Source: Caballeronia sordidicola
Lineage (GTDB): Bacteria > Pseudomonadota > Gammaproteobacteria > Burkholderiales > Burkholderiaceae
DNA: 64,000 nt
Direction of reading: 5' to 3'
NCBI RefSeq assembly: GCF_000729995.1
Contig: NZ_JNFG01000012.1
Span: 1 to 64,000 of the forward strand
In this document: positions 25,938 to 33,931 of the stretch, one piece after another
How positions within the stretch are numbered: position 1 is the first letter of the stretch
Layout of the letters: every line of letters begins with the position of its first letter
Notes under the pieces: model-generated
What the model was told of the DNA's origin: nothing
Seen by the model: the letters and a program-made list of their open reading frames with translations, nothing else
The model's database searches: none
Translations under genes and position numbers: made by a program

Positions 25938-26792
25938 ATGACTGGTATCACGTACCGTACTGCGGATGTCGATGGCTTCAAGATCTTTTATCGTGAAGCA
26001 GGGCTCGCGGGCGCGCCCAAGCTGCTGTTGCTTCACGGCTTCCCCAGTTCCAGCCACATGTTCCGGGACCTGATCCCGCTGCTGGCCGATCGCTTCCACA
26101 TTATCGCGCCGGATCTTCCTGGATTCGGCCGGTCTGATATGCCGCCCCGCGAGCAGTTCAAGTACAACTTCGACAACCTCGCCGGCGTCATCGATCGCTT
26201 TACCGAAGTGGTCGGATTCGACCGTTTCGCGGTCTACGTATTCGACTACGGGGCACCAACAGGCTTGCGGATTGCAGCCAGGCATCCCGAGCGCATCACG
26301 GCTATCATTTCCCAGAACGGCAACGCGTACGAGGAAGGACTGAGCGATGGGTGGAACCCCATTCGTGCGTATTGGCAGGACCCGTCGGACGGGAATCGCC
26401 AAGCCCTTCGCGCCTTCCTGGCGCCGGAGACGACACGCTGGCAGTACACCCATGGCGTCCCCGACGAAGCCGTGGTGTCGCCGGACGGTATCGCGCTGGA
26501 CAACTTCTACCTGACACGCCCCGGAGCCGATGAGGTCCAGCTAGACTTGTTCGGTGACTACAAGAGCAACGTTGCGCTCTATCCCGCGTTCCAGGAGTAC
26601 TTCCGCAAGCACCAGCCGCGCTTGCTGGCGGTATGGGGGAAGCACGACCCGTTCTTCCTGCCGCCGGGCGCAGAGGCGTTCAAGCGGGACATCCCCGGCG
26701 CCGATATCCGCTTCTACGATACCGGCCACTTCGCCCTTGAAACGCATGCCAGCGAGATTGCTACGGCGATCGGCGAATTCCTTTCCCGATGA
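25938..26792 (+). CDS. Alpha/beta hydrolase, haloalkane dehalogenase/epoxide hydrolase-like
   Basis: The 284-residue enzyme shows LLLLHGFPSSSHMF (oxyanion loop), APDLPGFGRSDMP, the nucleophile Asp103 in VFDYGAPTG, WGKHDPFF with an acidic residue and His264 in GHFALETH. An Asp nucleophile points to the dehalogenase/epoxide hydrolase branch and not to serine esterases. GAGGAG lies upstream of the ATG. It is 87 bp after the first hydrolase gene and 88 bp before the SDR gene, all on the same strand. The substrate is not known. Confidence 0.88.
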   Translation: MTGITYRTADVDGFKIFYREAGLAGAPKLLLLHGFPSSSHMFRDLIPLLADRFHIIAPDLPGFGRSDMPPREQFKYNFDNLAGVIDRFTEVVGFDRFAVYVFDYGAPTGLRIAARHPERITAIISQNGNAYEEGLSDGWNPIRAYWQDPSDGNRQALRAFLAPETTRWQYTHGVPDEAVVSPDGIALDNFYLTRPGADEVQLDLFGDYKSNVALYPAFQEYFRKHQPRLLAVWGKHDPFFLPPGAEAFKRDIPGADIRFYDTGHFALETHASEIATAIGEFLSR

Positions 26793-26880
26793 ATTGGACT
26801 CTTGCGGCAGGTTGGGCTTTGCCTGCTGCGGGTCGTGCACGACTGAACGCAGACGCGTTCATAAACCCAGGAGCATTGAC

Positions 26881-27651
26881 ATGTCAAACGCAGTCGCTGT
26901 TGTTACGGGAGCGAGCCAGGGAATCGGCTTTTCCACGGCAGTCCGTCTCGCACGGGACTTTGGTTCGATCGTACTGGTTGCGCGCAATCGGGCCAAGCTC
27001 GAGGAGACCGCAGCAGCCGTCAAGGAGGCAGGTGCGCAAGCGCTTGTCATTGACTTGGACTTGTCCGACCCGTCGGCGGCAAAGAAGGTAGTAGAACAAA
27101 CAGTTGCCAGGTTCGGCCGTATCGATGCGTTGCTCAATATCGCGGGCGCTGTTCCGCAAATCGACGTACTCGACATGACGGACGAACAGTGGGATGCCGG
27201 CATGGCGCTCAAGTTGCATGGCGCCCGTCGCCTGACCATTGAAGCTTGGCCTGCGTTGATGGCTTCGAAGGGCTCTGTCGTGTTGATGTCAGGCAATTCC
27301 GCGCTCTTTCCGAAAGCACCGTACGCGGCAGTCGGGACAATCAACGCGGCGATCATTGCGCTCGCGAAGGCGTTTTCCGACCGAGGGATCACTGACGGCG
27401 TCCAGGTGAACAGCGTGCTGCCCGGGCCCGTGATGACAGGACGTCGGCGCTCCTACCTCGAGCACTGGGCGCCGCTGCATAACATGACGGTCGAGGAGGC
27501 AACCGCCAAGTTCCCAAGTGAGGTGGGGATTACACGCTACGGCGAGCCTGAAGAAATTGCCGAACTGATGGCGTTCCTGGTTTCACCGGCGGCCCGGTGG
27601 ATGACAGGGTCCGCCATTCGAATGGACGGGGGCGAGGTCAAGTCGATCTAA
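26881..27651 (+). CDS. SDR-family oxidoreductase with atypical active site
   Basis: The 256-residue protein has the classical SDR cofactor site (VVTGASQGIG, residues 8-16) and NIAGAVP in the place of NNAG. It ends with an insertion-rich C-terminus (TGSAIRMDGGEVKSI). Ser137 or Ser140 and Tyr148 are present, but the usual YxxxK reads YAAVG, so the catalytic Lys is replaced by Gly152. ATG 26881 has AGGAG seven bases upstream; the longer frame in front overlaps the hydrolase gene and is not credible. NAD(P)-dependent activity may be lost or altered. Confidence 0.85.
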   Translation: MSNAVAVVTGASQGIGFSTAVRLARDFGSIVLVARNRAKLEETAAAVKEAGAQALVIDLDLSDPSAAKKVVEQTVARFGRIDALLNIAGAVPQIDVLDMTDEQWDAGMALKLHGARRLTIEAWPALMASKGSVVLMSGNSALFPKAPYAAVGTINAAIIALAKAFSDRGITDGVQVNSVLPGPVMTGRRRSYLEHWAPLHNMTVEEATAKFPSEVGITRYGEPEEIAELMAFLVSPAARWMTGSAIRMDGGEVKSI

Positions 27652-27715
27652 GCAGGCGAGCGAATCAGCATTTGCCTATGTGACCGTGGACTGGGCCGCA
27701 CGCGCGTTGACTGCT

Positions 27716-28099
27716 TTACTTCTTTGATGGCGCGGATTTACTGCCACGCCGGCGGGGCTTCGGCTCGACTCCCACGCGTGGATCGCGTGCGAGCACGAGC
27801 GCCGTGATCCTTTTCGCTATGGCTTCAAATTCCGGGTCGTCTTGCGGAACGTAAAGCCATTTACCCAGCACCGGATGCGGCTGCAGTGCGGGCATTTCAT
27901 CGACGAGAGCGGCGTGGCGGTCTTGCGATGTGCACACGAGCAAACCGTTCCACGGTGCGTCGCGGTCGGCGACAACCAGACACAACAGCCCGTCGAGATA
28001 GGCGGCATCGCTACCGAACATCCGCTTGTGAATGTAGGTTGAATCGCTCTCGAATGCTTCGAGGATCCAGCCGAGCGAGTTGCGGATTGAAGAGGGCAT
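27716..28099 (-). CDS. TfoX-like small protein (tentative)
   Basis: The 127-residue protein shows KRMFGSDAAYLDGLLCLVVAD near the start, close to the TfoX/Sxy N-terminal pattern (FG, then a hydrophobic strand, then a lysine-poor loop), followed by LGKWLYVPQDDPEFE and a basic tail PKPRRRGSKSAPSKK. I am not sure of the family. The frame extends 65 codons upstream, but ATG 28099 begins the recognisable part and has AAGGA in front. It faces the SDR gene and lies behind another small gene on the same strand (35 bp). Confidence 0.6.
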   Translation of the reverse strand: MPSSIRNSLGWILEAFESDSTYIHKRMFGSDAAYLDGLLCLVVADRDAPWNGLLVCTSQDRHAALVDEMPALQPHPVLGKWLYVPQDDPEFEAIAKRITALVLARDPRVGVEPKPRRRGSKSAPSKK

Positions 28100-28134
28100 T
28101 GGCGTGAAGTCCTTGGCGACAGGCGTGTGGAGAG

Positions 28135-28383
28135 TCAATCCTCTACCGGGCGGCGATACAAACCGTCGAAATCGTACTCGTCGAACACCATCTCGGCGGC
28201 GTTGGAAAACGGCGGCGGGTCTTGGGGCGACGGATAGCCGTCTGTAATTTTCACCGCGACGATAGTACGTGTGCCGACATCCGTGCAACGCCAAAGCCCG
28301 GTTTCAGTGTAGAACTCCGTACCAATTCGAAAATCGGAATGAGCAAACGTCTCGTTGCTGCCATGGTCTTCAGTTTTGTTCAT
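28135..28383 (-). CDS. Small conserved hypothetical protein
   Basis: The 82-residue product is acidic and soluble, with SDFRIGTEFYTETGLWRCTD, then VGTRTIVAVKI and an acidic end (MVFDEYDFDGLYRRPVED). Its pattern of short strands recalls small beta-rich proteins, but I know no function. The ATG at 28383 lacks a clear ribosome-binding site; a TTG at 28422 is an alternative start. It probably shares a transcript with the TfoX-like gene and is divergent from the GntR gene. Confidence 0.6.
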   Translation of the reverse strand: MNKTEDHGSNETFAHSDFRIGTEFYTETGLWRCTDVGTRTIVAVKITDGYPSPQDPPPFSNAAEMVFDEYDFDGLYRRPVED

Positions 28384-28527
28384 CGTTTTAAGCCAGTAGT
28401 CATCCGTTTTTGGATACCGCAATCATAGGTCATCCGCGCAAAGCGACAACAGACTGCGACGCCATGACCAGGACGCCTGGAGAGGCGCGTCCGCTCGCGC
28501 CGCGTCCCCACACAACCTCCTCAAAAA

Positions 28528-28543
28528 TCAGGGTAAATCCTGA
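28528..28543. promoter_or_regulatory. Short inverted repeat upstream of the GntR gene
   Basis: TCAGG and CCTGA flank six bases. It is just six bases from the larger palindrome at 28549 and may be an auxiliary half-operator. Confidence 0.35.
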
Positions 28544-28548
28544 AGAAA

Positions 28549-28566
28549 ACATCAGACGTCTGATGT
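28549..28566. promoter_or_regulatory. Perfect 18-bp palindrome, probable GntR operator
   Basis: ACATCAGACGTCTGATGT is a perfect palindrome 33 bp before the GntR start at 28600. A site of this size and symmetry is what a dimeric GntR/HutC regulator would bind. As the GntR gene heads the mtnK-mtnA-aldolase run, the site could control the whole locus. Confidence 0.7.
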
Positions 28567-28599
28567 ATCTTGCATCAAGTCAACACAAAAGAACAAGCC

Positions 28600-29319
28600 A
28601 TGCGCCTGAGTGTAGAGAGATCGATGAGCGAAAAAATACAGGAATCTCTGCGCGCCATGATTCGGGAAAAAGCACTCAAGCCAGGCGATCAGATTCCTAC
28701 TGAAATCGAGCTATGCGAGCAACTTGGCGTGGGGCGTTCCAGTCTGCGCGAGGCCGTGGCGCAGATGATTTCGCACGGGCTTTTATCGCGTATACAGGGA
28801 CGGGGCACGTTCGTCAGACAAATTTCGCTAAAGCTGGAAGGTGGTCTCGATGATCTGATGTCCGTAACCGACATGATCAAGAGTGTCGGCGGGGTTCCGT
28901 CGACCAGCCGTTTGCAGATAAAACCAATCACCGCATCGGAAAACCTGGCGCAAAAGCTGGCGTTGCAAGTAGGCGACCCGTGTGTGCGGATCGAGCGGGT
29001 TCGGTGGGCCGACGACGCCATTGCGGCGTATTGCATCGACATCGTGCCGAAAGCTTTATACGACAGAGCCGATGGCGATATGGGCGAGTCTTTGTTCGCG
29101 ATGTTCGAGCGCACCGGGCTTCGCCTCTCGCATACGCATAGCTCGATTCAACCGACGATCCTGACCTCGAGGGATTTGCCTGAGTTGCGGGAGGGCGTGG
29201 GTCTGTTCCTGCTGCTGGATGAAGTGGATTTCGACGATACCGGCAAGCCCATCTGTTACAGCAACGACTACTACAACAGCAGCATCTTCAAGTTCGATCT
29301 GGTCCGCAAGCGCCACTGA
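28600..29319 (+). CDS. GntR-family regulator with UTRA domain
   Basis: The 239-residue protein has a GntR winged helix (about 10-75; SLRAMIREKALKPGDQIPTE, then GVGRSSLREAVAQM and GRGTFV) and a UTRA ligand-binding domain (about 90-235; VRIERVRWAD, CIDIVP, CYSNDYYN). The HutC-type UTRA domain senses small sugars or phosphates. The first ATG of the frame with this domain is 28600; ATG 28624 has a somewhat better ribosome-binding site. It lies upstream of mtnK in the same direction and is its likely repressor. The last codons are followed by an 11-bp duplication. Confidence 0.88.
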   Translation: MRLSVERSMSEKIQESLRAMIREKALKPGDQIPTEIELCEQLGVGRSSLREAVAQMISHGLLSRIQGRGTFVRQISLKLEGGLDDLMSVTDMIKSVGGVPSTSRLQIKPITASENLAQKLALQVGDPCVRIERVRWADDAIAAYCIDIVPKALYDRADGDMGESLFAMFERTGLRLSHTHSSIQPTILTSRDLPELREGVGLFLLLDEVDFDDTGKPICYSNDYYNSSIFKFDLVRKRH

Positions 29320-29330
29320 AGCGCCACTGA
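29309..29330. repeat. 11-bp tandem duplication at the end of the GntR gene
   Basis: AGCGCCACTGA occurs twice in succession; the first copy contains the stop codon of the GntR gene and the second duplicates it. It looks like a slippage event and has no obvious effect on coding. Confidence 0.7.
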
Positions 29331-29400
29331 AGCATCTTTGAAGCACCACTCAGCACGCCGCACGAAGTCAAGCCCGAGGATGTCTGTGAAGGAGGAATCG

Positions 29401-30663
29401 ATGGAATTTGAAGCGTTGAATTCTGCTCAGTTGACGGCTTACCTTGGCGGCATTCCGGCGGTGCGCGCGTTGCTCGGCGATACCCATGAACTGGACGTAG
29501 TCGAAGTCGGCGACGGTAATCTGAATTTCGTTTATTTCGTGAGTAACGCCCGGGAGCCGGAGAAGAGTGTTGTCGTCAAACAGGCGCCGCCTTTCCTGCG
29601 TCTGGTCGGTACGAGCTGGCCGTTGACGCGCCAGCGCATGGAGCATGAGGTGGCGGCGCTGCGACGCTTCGGCGCGTTATGTCCGCAACACGTCCCTGAG
29701 GTTTATCACGCGGACAGCAAGCTGTTCCTGATGGTCATGCAGCGTTTGTCCTCGCACAAGATCCTGCGGCAAGGTTTGATGGAAGGAATTGTTTATCCGA
29801 AGTTCGCCGATCATCTTTCCACCTATCTGGCGCATACGCTGTTCTTCTGTTCGGATCTGTTCCTCGCGCCGCATGTGAAAAAGGACGCCGTTGGCGCGGC
29901 GGTCAATAGCGAGCTCTGCAAGATCACGGAGGACCTCGTTTTTACTTATCCGTTCGAGGGTCATCCTTCTAACATCTATAGCCCGGCCTTGCCTCACTCG
30001 GCGGTAGAACGGCTTAGAACGTCAGCGCCGTTGCGCATTGCCGTCGCGGAAATGAAATGGGCGTTCATGAACCATGCAGAGAGTTTGCTGCATGGCGACC
30101 TGCATACCGGATCGATCATGATCAATCAGGACGAGACCTTCGTGATAGACCCCGAGTTCGCTTTCTACGGGCCTATGGGTTTCGATGTCGGCGCGATCCT
30201 GGCCAATCTTTGGTTGGCGTACTTCTCTCGCGACTGGCACGGCCGCGTGGGCGGAGAGAATCCCGAACACTACCAGCAATGGCTGCTGGAACAGGCCGCC
30301 CAGATCTGGAACGGTTTTGCCGACAAGTTCCTGAATCTCTGGCGGGATCATGAGAGCCGCAGCAAGCAGCACTTCATTGGCGACGATCCTGACGAACCAT
30401 GCTCGGAAGCATTCCGAACCCATTTCATGCGACGGCTGTTCGCGGACACACTCGGATTCGCGGGCTGCAAGATGATCCGCCGGATTGTGGGAATGGCGAA
30501 GGTTGCGGAAATCACGAGCATTCCTGACGAAGCAGCACGCGCAAAAATTGAAGTGCGTTGTCTGCGGTTCGGTGAAGCTTTGCTTGTGCAACGCCAGCAG
30601 TTCGGCGGAATTGACGAGGTTCTGGCGCACGCAAGAACCGTCTGTGCGCAGAGCGAGGACTGA
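29401..30663 (+). CDS. mtnK: S-methyl-5-thioribose (5-deoxyribose) kinase
   Basis: The 420-residue kinase phosphorylates C1 of 5-methylthioribose and possibly of 5-deoxyribose. It has the MtnK fold of the aminoglycoside-kinase type: VGDGNLNFVYFV as the glycine-rich loop, HGDLHTGS with Asp233 as catalytic base, and IDPEFAFYGP with Asp250 and Glu252 as magnesium ligands. These positions agree with characterised MtnK enzymes. A strong GGAGG precedes ATG 29401. The next gene is the matching isomerase mtnA. The pathway partners suggest use of an imported sugar. Confidence 0.92.
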   Translation: MEFEALNSAQLTAYLGGIPAVRALLGDTHELDVVEVGDGNLNFVYFVSNAREPEKSVVVKQAPPFLRLVGTSWPLTRQRMEHEVAALRRFGALCPQHVPEVYHADSKLFLMVMQRLSSHKILRQGLMEGIVYPKFADHLSTYLAHTLFFCSDLFLAPHVKKDAVGAAVNSELCKITEDLVFTYPFEGHPSNIYSPALPHSAVERLRTSAPLRIAVAEMKWAFMNHAESLLHGDLHTGSIMINQDETFVIDPEFAFYGPMGFDVGAILANLWLAYFSRDWHGRVGGENPEHYQQWLLEQAAQIWNGFADKFLNLWRDHESRSKQHFIGDDPDEPCSEAFRTHFMRRLFADTLGFAGCKMIRRIVGMAKVAEITSIPDEAARAKIEVRCLRFGEALLVQRQQFGGIDEVLAHARTVCAQSED

Positions 30664-30758
30664 GCGTGAGTCTGCCAACTTCAAACCATGCCGATCAAAC
30701 CGGTGAATGCAGTAACGAAATCTCAGGTCAGGACAACATCATTAAATCTGGAGAACTC

Positions 30759-31838
30759 ATGGTTTCGCCGGTGCCTTTAGAAGCCCTTCCCGCGACGCTC
30801 GCCTGGGAGGAGGAGGGATTGTATCTCCTGGACCAGACGCGATTACCGCAGGTAGTCGTGGTTGAGCGAGTCGCAGGCGTTGAGGATGTTTGGCGCTGGA
30901 TTCACGAGCTACGAGTGCGCGGCGCACCGGCGATCGGGGTGGCGGCAGCCTATGGTTTGTGTGTGGCGATGCAGCCGCTGAGGCACCTATCTACGCAGGA
31001 TTTCCAGTCGCAATTGATGCAGCAAGCCAGCTTCCTGGATTCGGCACGGCCGACGGCCGTGAACCTGAGCTGGAGCCTCAAGCGCATGTTGGCTGCGGCG
31101 CACCGCTCAGCGATGCAAGACTCCGAGGCGATTTACCAAGTGCTGGTCGAGGAGGCGAAGAAGATTCACGCCGAGGATCAGGCGCTATGCGCCGGCATCG
31201 GCGCGCATGGCGTGTCCCTGATCACGCCCGGTTGCGGCGTGCTGACCCATTGCAATGCGGGTGCGTTGGCGACAACCGGCATGGGTACAGCGACCGCGCC
31301 AATCTACATGGCTCATCAACAGGGCATCTCTTTCCGTGTCTTCGCCGATGAAACGCGCCCCTTGCTGCAAGGCTCGCGTCTCACGGCCTTTGAACTGCAA
31401 AGAGCCGGTGTCGATGTGACACTGATCACCGACAGCATGGCGGCTTCCATCATGTCGCAGGGCTTGGTGGACCTCGTGATTGTGGGCACGGATCGGGTCG
31501 CGGCCAACGGTGACTTCGCCAATAAGATTGGTACGCTGAGCGTCGCCATAACCGCGCGTTATTTCGGCATACCGTTCTACGTGGCTTGTCCGTCGTCAAC
31601 GCTGGACCTGTTGACTGCGAACGGAGCGAACATAGTGATTGAAGAGCGTCAGGACCATGAGGTCACACACTTGGCAGGCCAGCCCACGGCGCCTGTCGAT
31701 ATCAAAGTGCGTAACCCGGCCTTCGATGTCACGCCTCACGATCTGGTGACCGGCTTCATCACGGAGCGCGGGATTGTGGAGCCACCCTTCGATAAAAACT
31801 TCGCCACCCTGTTTTCATCCGGCGGAGGTGGGTTGTGA
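30759..31838 (+). CDS. mtnA: S-methyl-5-thioribose-1-phosphate isomerase
   Basis: The 359-residue enzyme turns the aldose 1-phosphate into the 5-methylthio- (or 5-deoxy-) ribulose 1-phosphate. It is an eIF2B-alpha-like protein with RVRGAPAIGVAAAYG near the start, catalytic Cys165 in LTHCNAGALATTGMGTA and Asp245 in IVGTDRVAANGDFANKIGT. Both catalytic residues are present. ATG 30759 follows GGAG; an earlier GTG at 30666 is possible but would add an unmatched leader. Its stop overlaps the GTG start of the aldolase gene by 4 bp. Confidence 0.92.
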   Translation: MVSPVPLEALPATLAWEEEGLYLLDQTRLPQVVVVERVAGVEDVWRWIHELRVRGAPAIGVAAAYGLCVAMQPLRHLSTQDFQSQLMQQASFLDSARPTAVNLSWSLKRMLAAAHRSAMQDSEAIYQVLVEEAKKIHAEDQALCAGIGAHGVSLITPGCGVLTHCNAGALATTGMGTATAPIYMAHQQGISFRVFADETRPLLQGSRLTAFELQRAGVDVTLITDSMAASIMSQGLVDLVIVGTDRVAANGDFANKIGTLSVAITARYFGIPFYVACPSSTLDLLTANGANIVIEERQDHEVTHLAGQPTAPVDIKVRNPAFDVTPHDLVTGFITERGIVEPPFDKNFATLFSSGGGGL

Positions 31839-32506
31839 ACAGCACGCCGGACACCGAGACCACACTGCGCCGAGAGGTGATCGAGACCGCCCTCGAGATG
31901 GAGCGTCTCGGCATCAATCAGGGAACCTCCGGCAACATCAGCGCGCGCTGGCGAGACGGCTTGCTGATCACGCCGAGCGGCGTTCCCTATGCTGAGTTGC
32001 AGACGCAGGACATCGTCTGGTTGCCGCTCGATGTGAGTGATGACGCGGCGGTGTTCGAGCAAAGCCGGCCTTCGACGGAATGGCGGTTTCATCGCGACAT
32101 CCTGCGTTCGCGGCCTGAGATCAATGCGGTGGTGCATACGCATTCGAATGCGGCTACTGCGATGGCGATTCATGGCAGGGACATCCCTGCGCATCACTAC
32201 ATGGTGGCAGTTGCGGGCGGCAATTCCATACGCTGCGCGCCGTATGCGACCTTCGGTAGTCAGGCATTGTCCGCGCACGCCATCACCGCCTTGAAGGACC
32301 GCACTGCGTGTCTGCTTGCGCATCACGGCGTGATTGCCATCGGACACGATCTCGCTCGTGCGTTGTGGCTGGCCAATGAAGTGGAGGTTCTCGCGCAGCA
32401 GTATCTGCTTGCTTGCCAGCTCGGGACGCCGCCGGTCTTGTCCGATGAAGCAATCAGCGAGGTCATCGAAAAATTCAAGGGATATGGACTGCGCAAGAAG
32501 AGTTGA
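31835..32506 (+). CDS. Class II aldolase, probable (methylthio/deoxy)ribulose-1-phosphate aldolase
   Basis: The 223-residue protein is a zinc-dependent class II aldolase/adducin-family enzyme: GTSGNISARWRDGLLITPSG at the start, Glu82 in PSTEWRFHRDI, His101 and His103 in VVHTHSNAATA and His163 in LLAHHGVIAIG. Glu82 occupies the place of the catalytic Glu of fuculose-phosphate aldolase. Next to mtnK and mtnA it fits the Ald2 role of the DHAP shunt, splitting 5-methylthio- or 5-deoxyribulose 1-phosphate to DHAP and (methylthio)acetaldehyde. The dehydratase MtnB belongs to the same superfamily and cannot be excluded, but no mtnC, mtnD or mtnE accompanies it. GTG start with GGAGG. Confidence 0.8.
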   Translation: MNSTPDTETTLRREVIETALEMERLGINQGTSGNISARWRDGLLITPSGVPYAELQTQDIVWLPLDVSDDAAVFEQSRPSTEWRFHRDILRSRPEINAVVHTHSNAATAMAIHGRDIPAHHYMVAVAGGNSIRCAPYATFGSQALSAHAITALKDRTACLLAHHGVIAIGHDLARALWLANEVEVLAQQYLLACQLGTPPVLSDEAISEVIEKFKGYGLRKKS

Positions 32507-32628
32507 CGGGACGGACGTGCTCCAATTTTGCAACGGGTCCTTTCGATTTTGGGGATGGCGTGCTGTGAGTAGCGAGGATAGCATTCGACCACGATAGGCT
32601 GTATTTCGCTGGACTGAATATCGTTGAG

Positions 32629-32653
32629 TTCTGGCTCATCACATCAGCCAGAA
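32629..32653. promoter_or_regulatory. Inverted repeat upstream of the ABC importer
   Basis: TTCTGGCT and AGCCAGAA are perfect 8-bp arms separated by nine bases, 75 bp before the binding-protein start. It contains ACATCAG, the half-site of the palindrome at 28549. It may be an operator or a weak hairpin. Confidence 0.45.
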
Positions 32654-32727
32654 GCTTGTCGATCGAAGTGAAAGAAGATGCAAGGCAATCTCAACCTGCT
32701 TTTAAAACTTACACAACGGAGACGGTT

Positions 32728-33837
32728 ATGGCGTGGAATTCAGACAGGTTTGACAGATGGTCGACGCACGGCGCATCGGCGGGAGCGTTGGTGCTTTGCG
32801 CTGCTGCCGCGCTAAGCGGCTGCTCCAAGAGCGAGAACTCGACAACGGCATCGACTGATGCAGGCGCCAGCGCCGCGGCAAGTGCGGCACCCACGGCGGC
32901 ACCGGCATCAGATGCGGGCGGCGGCAAGGTCAAGGTCGGCTTTTCGGTTTCCACGCTGAACAACGCGTTTTTCGTTGGCTTGAAATCCGGGGTAGAGAAG
33001 GGCGCCAAGGCGCAAGGCTTCGATCTCGTCCAGACCAATGCCAATGGCGACGCACAGCAACAGGTCAACGACGCCATCAACCTTCTGAGTCAGGGCGTAA
33101 CAGCACTGGTGCTCAACCCGATCGATTCGAAGGCGATCATCCCTGCTGTCGAGAAAGCGAACGCCATGGGCATTCCCGTGTTCACGCTGGATCGTGGCTC
33201 GGACGGTGGCAAGGTGACGTCCTTCGTGGCGTCGGACAACGTGGCGCTCGGCGCAACTGGGGCGAACTGGATCGCAGACCAGTTGAAGAAGCGCTATGGC
33301 TCAGCGAAGGGGAACGTGGTCGACCTGATTGGACTGGTCGGCACCACGGCGGCTACCGACCGGGAAAAAGGCTTCAGCGATGCAATCGCGAAGTATCCTG
33401 ACATCAAGGTGGTCGCGCGCCAGGAAGGCGCGTTCGACCAGGAGAAGTCGCTTAACGCGATGACGAACATCCTGCAAAAGTACCCGCAGATCGATGCGGT
33501 ATTCGGTGCGAACGACGACAACACTGTAGGCGCCGAGAAAGCGATCGATAACTCGGGGCGTTATAAGCCGCTCGGTGACAAGGACCACATCATGGTCATT
33601 GGCGCGGATGGCACGGCGCAGGCGCTTTCCGCCATTCGCGCGGGCAAACAGGATGCCACCATTTCGCAGAACCCAATTGAAATGTCCGCGAAGGCGCTGA
33701 GCTTCATTGCGGATTACAGCGCCAAGAAGGAGGTGCCGGCGAACTATGCATGGCCGACCTTGCTGATCGACAAGAGCAATATAGACTCAGATGAGACTAA
33801 GAAATACGGTCTCTGGTCAGAGCAGGTCAGTCAATAA
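32728..33837 (+). CDS. Sugar ABC transporter substrate-binding lipoprotein
   Basis: The 369-residue protein is a ribose-binding-protein-like (type I, cluster B) periplasmic receptor. A lipoprotein signal ends at ALSGC, followed by an Ala/Ser-rich linker of about 45 residues and KVKVGFSVSTLNNAFFVGLK, then QVNDAINLLSQGVTALVLNP and GANDDNTVGAEKAI. GGAG precedes ATG 32728. It is the first gene of the importer set and is separated from the ATPase gene by a strong hairpin, which would allow more binding protein than ATPase. The ligand is not known; 5-deoxyribose, methylthioribose or another pentose derivative fits the neighbouring enzymes. Confidence 0.88.
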   Translation: MAWNSDRFDRWSTHGASAGALVLCAAAALSGCSKSENSTTASTDAGASAAASAAPTAAPASDAGGGKVKVGFSVSTLNNAFFVGLKSGVEKGAKAQGFDLVQTNANGDAQQQVNDAINLLSQGVTALVLNPIDSKAIIPAVEKANAMGIPVFTLDRGSDGGKVTSFVASDNVALGATGANWIADQLKKRYGSAKGNVVDLIGLVGTTAATDREKGFSDAIAKYPDIKVVARQEGAFDQEKSLNAMTNILQKYPQIDAVFGANDDNTVGAEKAIDNSGRYKPLGDKDHIMVIGADGTAQALSAIRAGKQDATISQNPIEMSAKALSFIADYSAKKEVPANYAWPTLLIDKSNIDSDETKKYGLWSEQVSQ

Positions 33838-33846
33838 GCTGTTCAT

Positions 33847-33871
33847 GCGCGCTCCTGAAACAGGAGCGCGC
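33847..33871 (+). terminator. Hairpin between binding-protein and ATPase genes
   Basis: GCGCGCTCCTG pairs perfectly with CAGGAGCGCGC around AAA, ten bases after the stop codon. With no T tract it probably stabilises the upstream mRNA or causes partial termination, as known between binding-protein and membrane-component genes. Confidence 0.65.
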
Positions 33872-33931
33872 CTGCATGTGAATGTGCATCGGATTCTAGT
33901 GATATTTAGTGACATACATTGAGACCGGAAC

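Noticed and set aside
31835..32506. Call of MtnB (methylthioribulose-1-phosphate dehydratase) for the class II aldolase-like protein
   Set aside because: The superfamily fits, but no mtnC, mtnD or mtnE genes accompany it and a Glu is at the aldolase position; I keep MtnB only as an alternative.
31736..32584. 282-codon minus-strand open frame over the aldolase gene
   Set aside because: The plus-strand aldolase has all zinc ligands and a GTGA overlap with mtnA; the antisense frame has no family features.
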